From: Saccharopolyspora oryzae
GTDB taxonomy: Bacteria > Actinomycetota > Actinomycetes > Mycobacteriales > Pseudonocardiaceae
Reading direction: 5' to 3'
DNA: 48,607 bases
Assembly: GCF_027853915.1 (NCBI RefSeq)
Contig: NZ_JAQGLA010000057.1
Coordinates: forward strand, 1 to 48,607
The position numbers and the translations under genes are program-made. Positions 48,570 to 48,607 of the stretch are shown piece by piece; the first letter of the stretch is position 1; every line of letters begins with the position of its first letter. The notes below the pieces were generated by a model. The model saw only the letters and a program-made list of their open reading frames with translations, had not been told where the DNA came from and searched no databases.

Positions 48570-48607
48570 GAGTCGCGGGCATGCGGCCCGCGGGCCGGTC
48601 CCCCCGG

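Noticed and set aside
1..48607. CRISPR arrays, tRNA/rRNA genes, insertion sequences, prophage or integrase genes
   Set aside because: No regularly spaced repeats, no cloverleaf with a recognisable acceptor/T-loop pattern, and no transposase, recombinase or phage structural protein were found in any frame.

Overview
The window is very GC-rich. Its third-codon-position bias, frequent GTG and TTG starts, leaderless or closely overlapping genes and gene families point to an actinomycete, most likely of the Saccharopolyspora/Pseudonocardiaceae type (inference; no rRNA or other taxonomic marker is present). It is accessory-metabolism DNA: transporters, dehydrogenases and local regulators. I see no tRNA, rRNA, CRISPR array, insertion sequence or phage gene.

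Layout. (1) 1-6.5 kb: amino-acid catabolism. There is a truncated M20 amidohydrolase, ornithine aminotransferase rocD, an APC permease, a LysR regulator, and a divergent creatinase/ectoine-hydrolase-like M24 protein that lacks the M24 metal ligands. (2) 6.5-10 kb: a CDF metal exporter, then a cysteine-synthase-fold enzyme translationally coupled to an MFS exporter. (3) 10.1-13.5 kb: a BlaI repressor with an M56 membrane protease, a divergent NlpC/P60 cell-wall hydrolase and a small secreted Cys-containing protein, linked by four copies of one dyad, ACTA-N7-TAGT. (4) 13.5-16.3 kb: a leaderless TetR gene with a DoxX protein, a threonine-aldolase-family enzyme and a methyltransferase.

(5) 16.4-37.9 kb is the centrepiece: two neighbouring sugar-catabolic clusters. 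Cluster A has an FGGY kinase and an SDR dehydrogenase, divergent from a CUT2-type ABC importer. The importer is followed by a Zn-dehydrogenase, a cupin phosphosugar isomerase, a KDPG-type aldolase, a shikimate-dehydrogenase-like oxidoreductase, a D-2-hydroxyacid dehydrogenase, a second Zn-dehydrogenase and an RpiR regulator. Four GTAGT-N3-ACTAC palindromes sit at its control points. Cluster B has a sugar-porter MFS gene, a GntR/UTRA regulator, a second CUT2 importer, a second shikimate-dehydrogenase-like paralogue, a phosphotriesterase-homology lactonase-type hydrolase and a second RpiR regulator. A separate operator, TCCTGT-N4-ACAGGA placed directly after a TTGACA box, links the MFS gene and the second importer. 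The paired AroE-fold enzymes keep the catalytic Lys and Asp but have an altered substrate motif. I infer an undescribed oxidative route for an unusual sugar, cyclitol or sugar acid.

(6) 38-48.6 kb: a sarcosine-oxidase-family flavoenzyme without the covalent-flavin cysteine, hydantoinase/oxoprolinase A and B subunits, an MFS symporter, a secreted alpha/beta hydrolase, a POT peptide transporter and a D-amino-acid-oxidase-type flavoprotein. Together these suggest import and oxidation of N-substituted or cyclic amino-acid derivatives.
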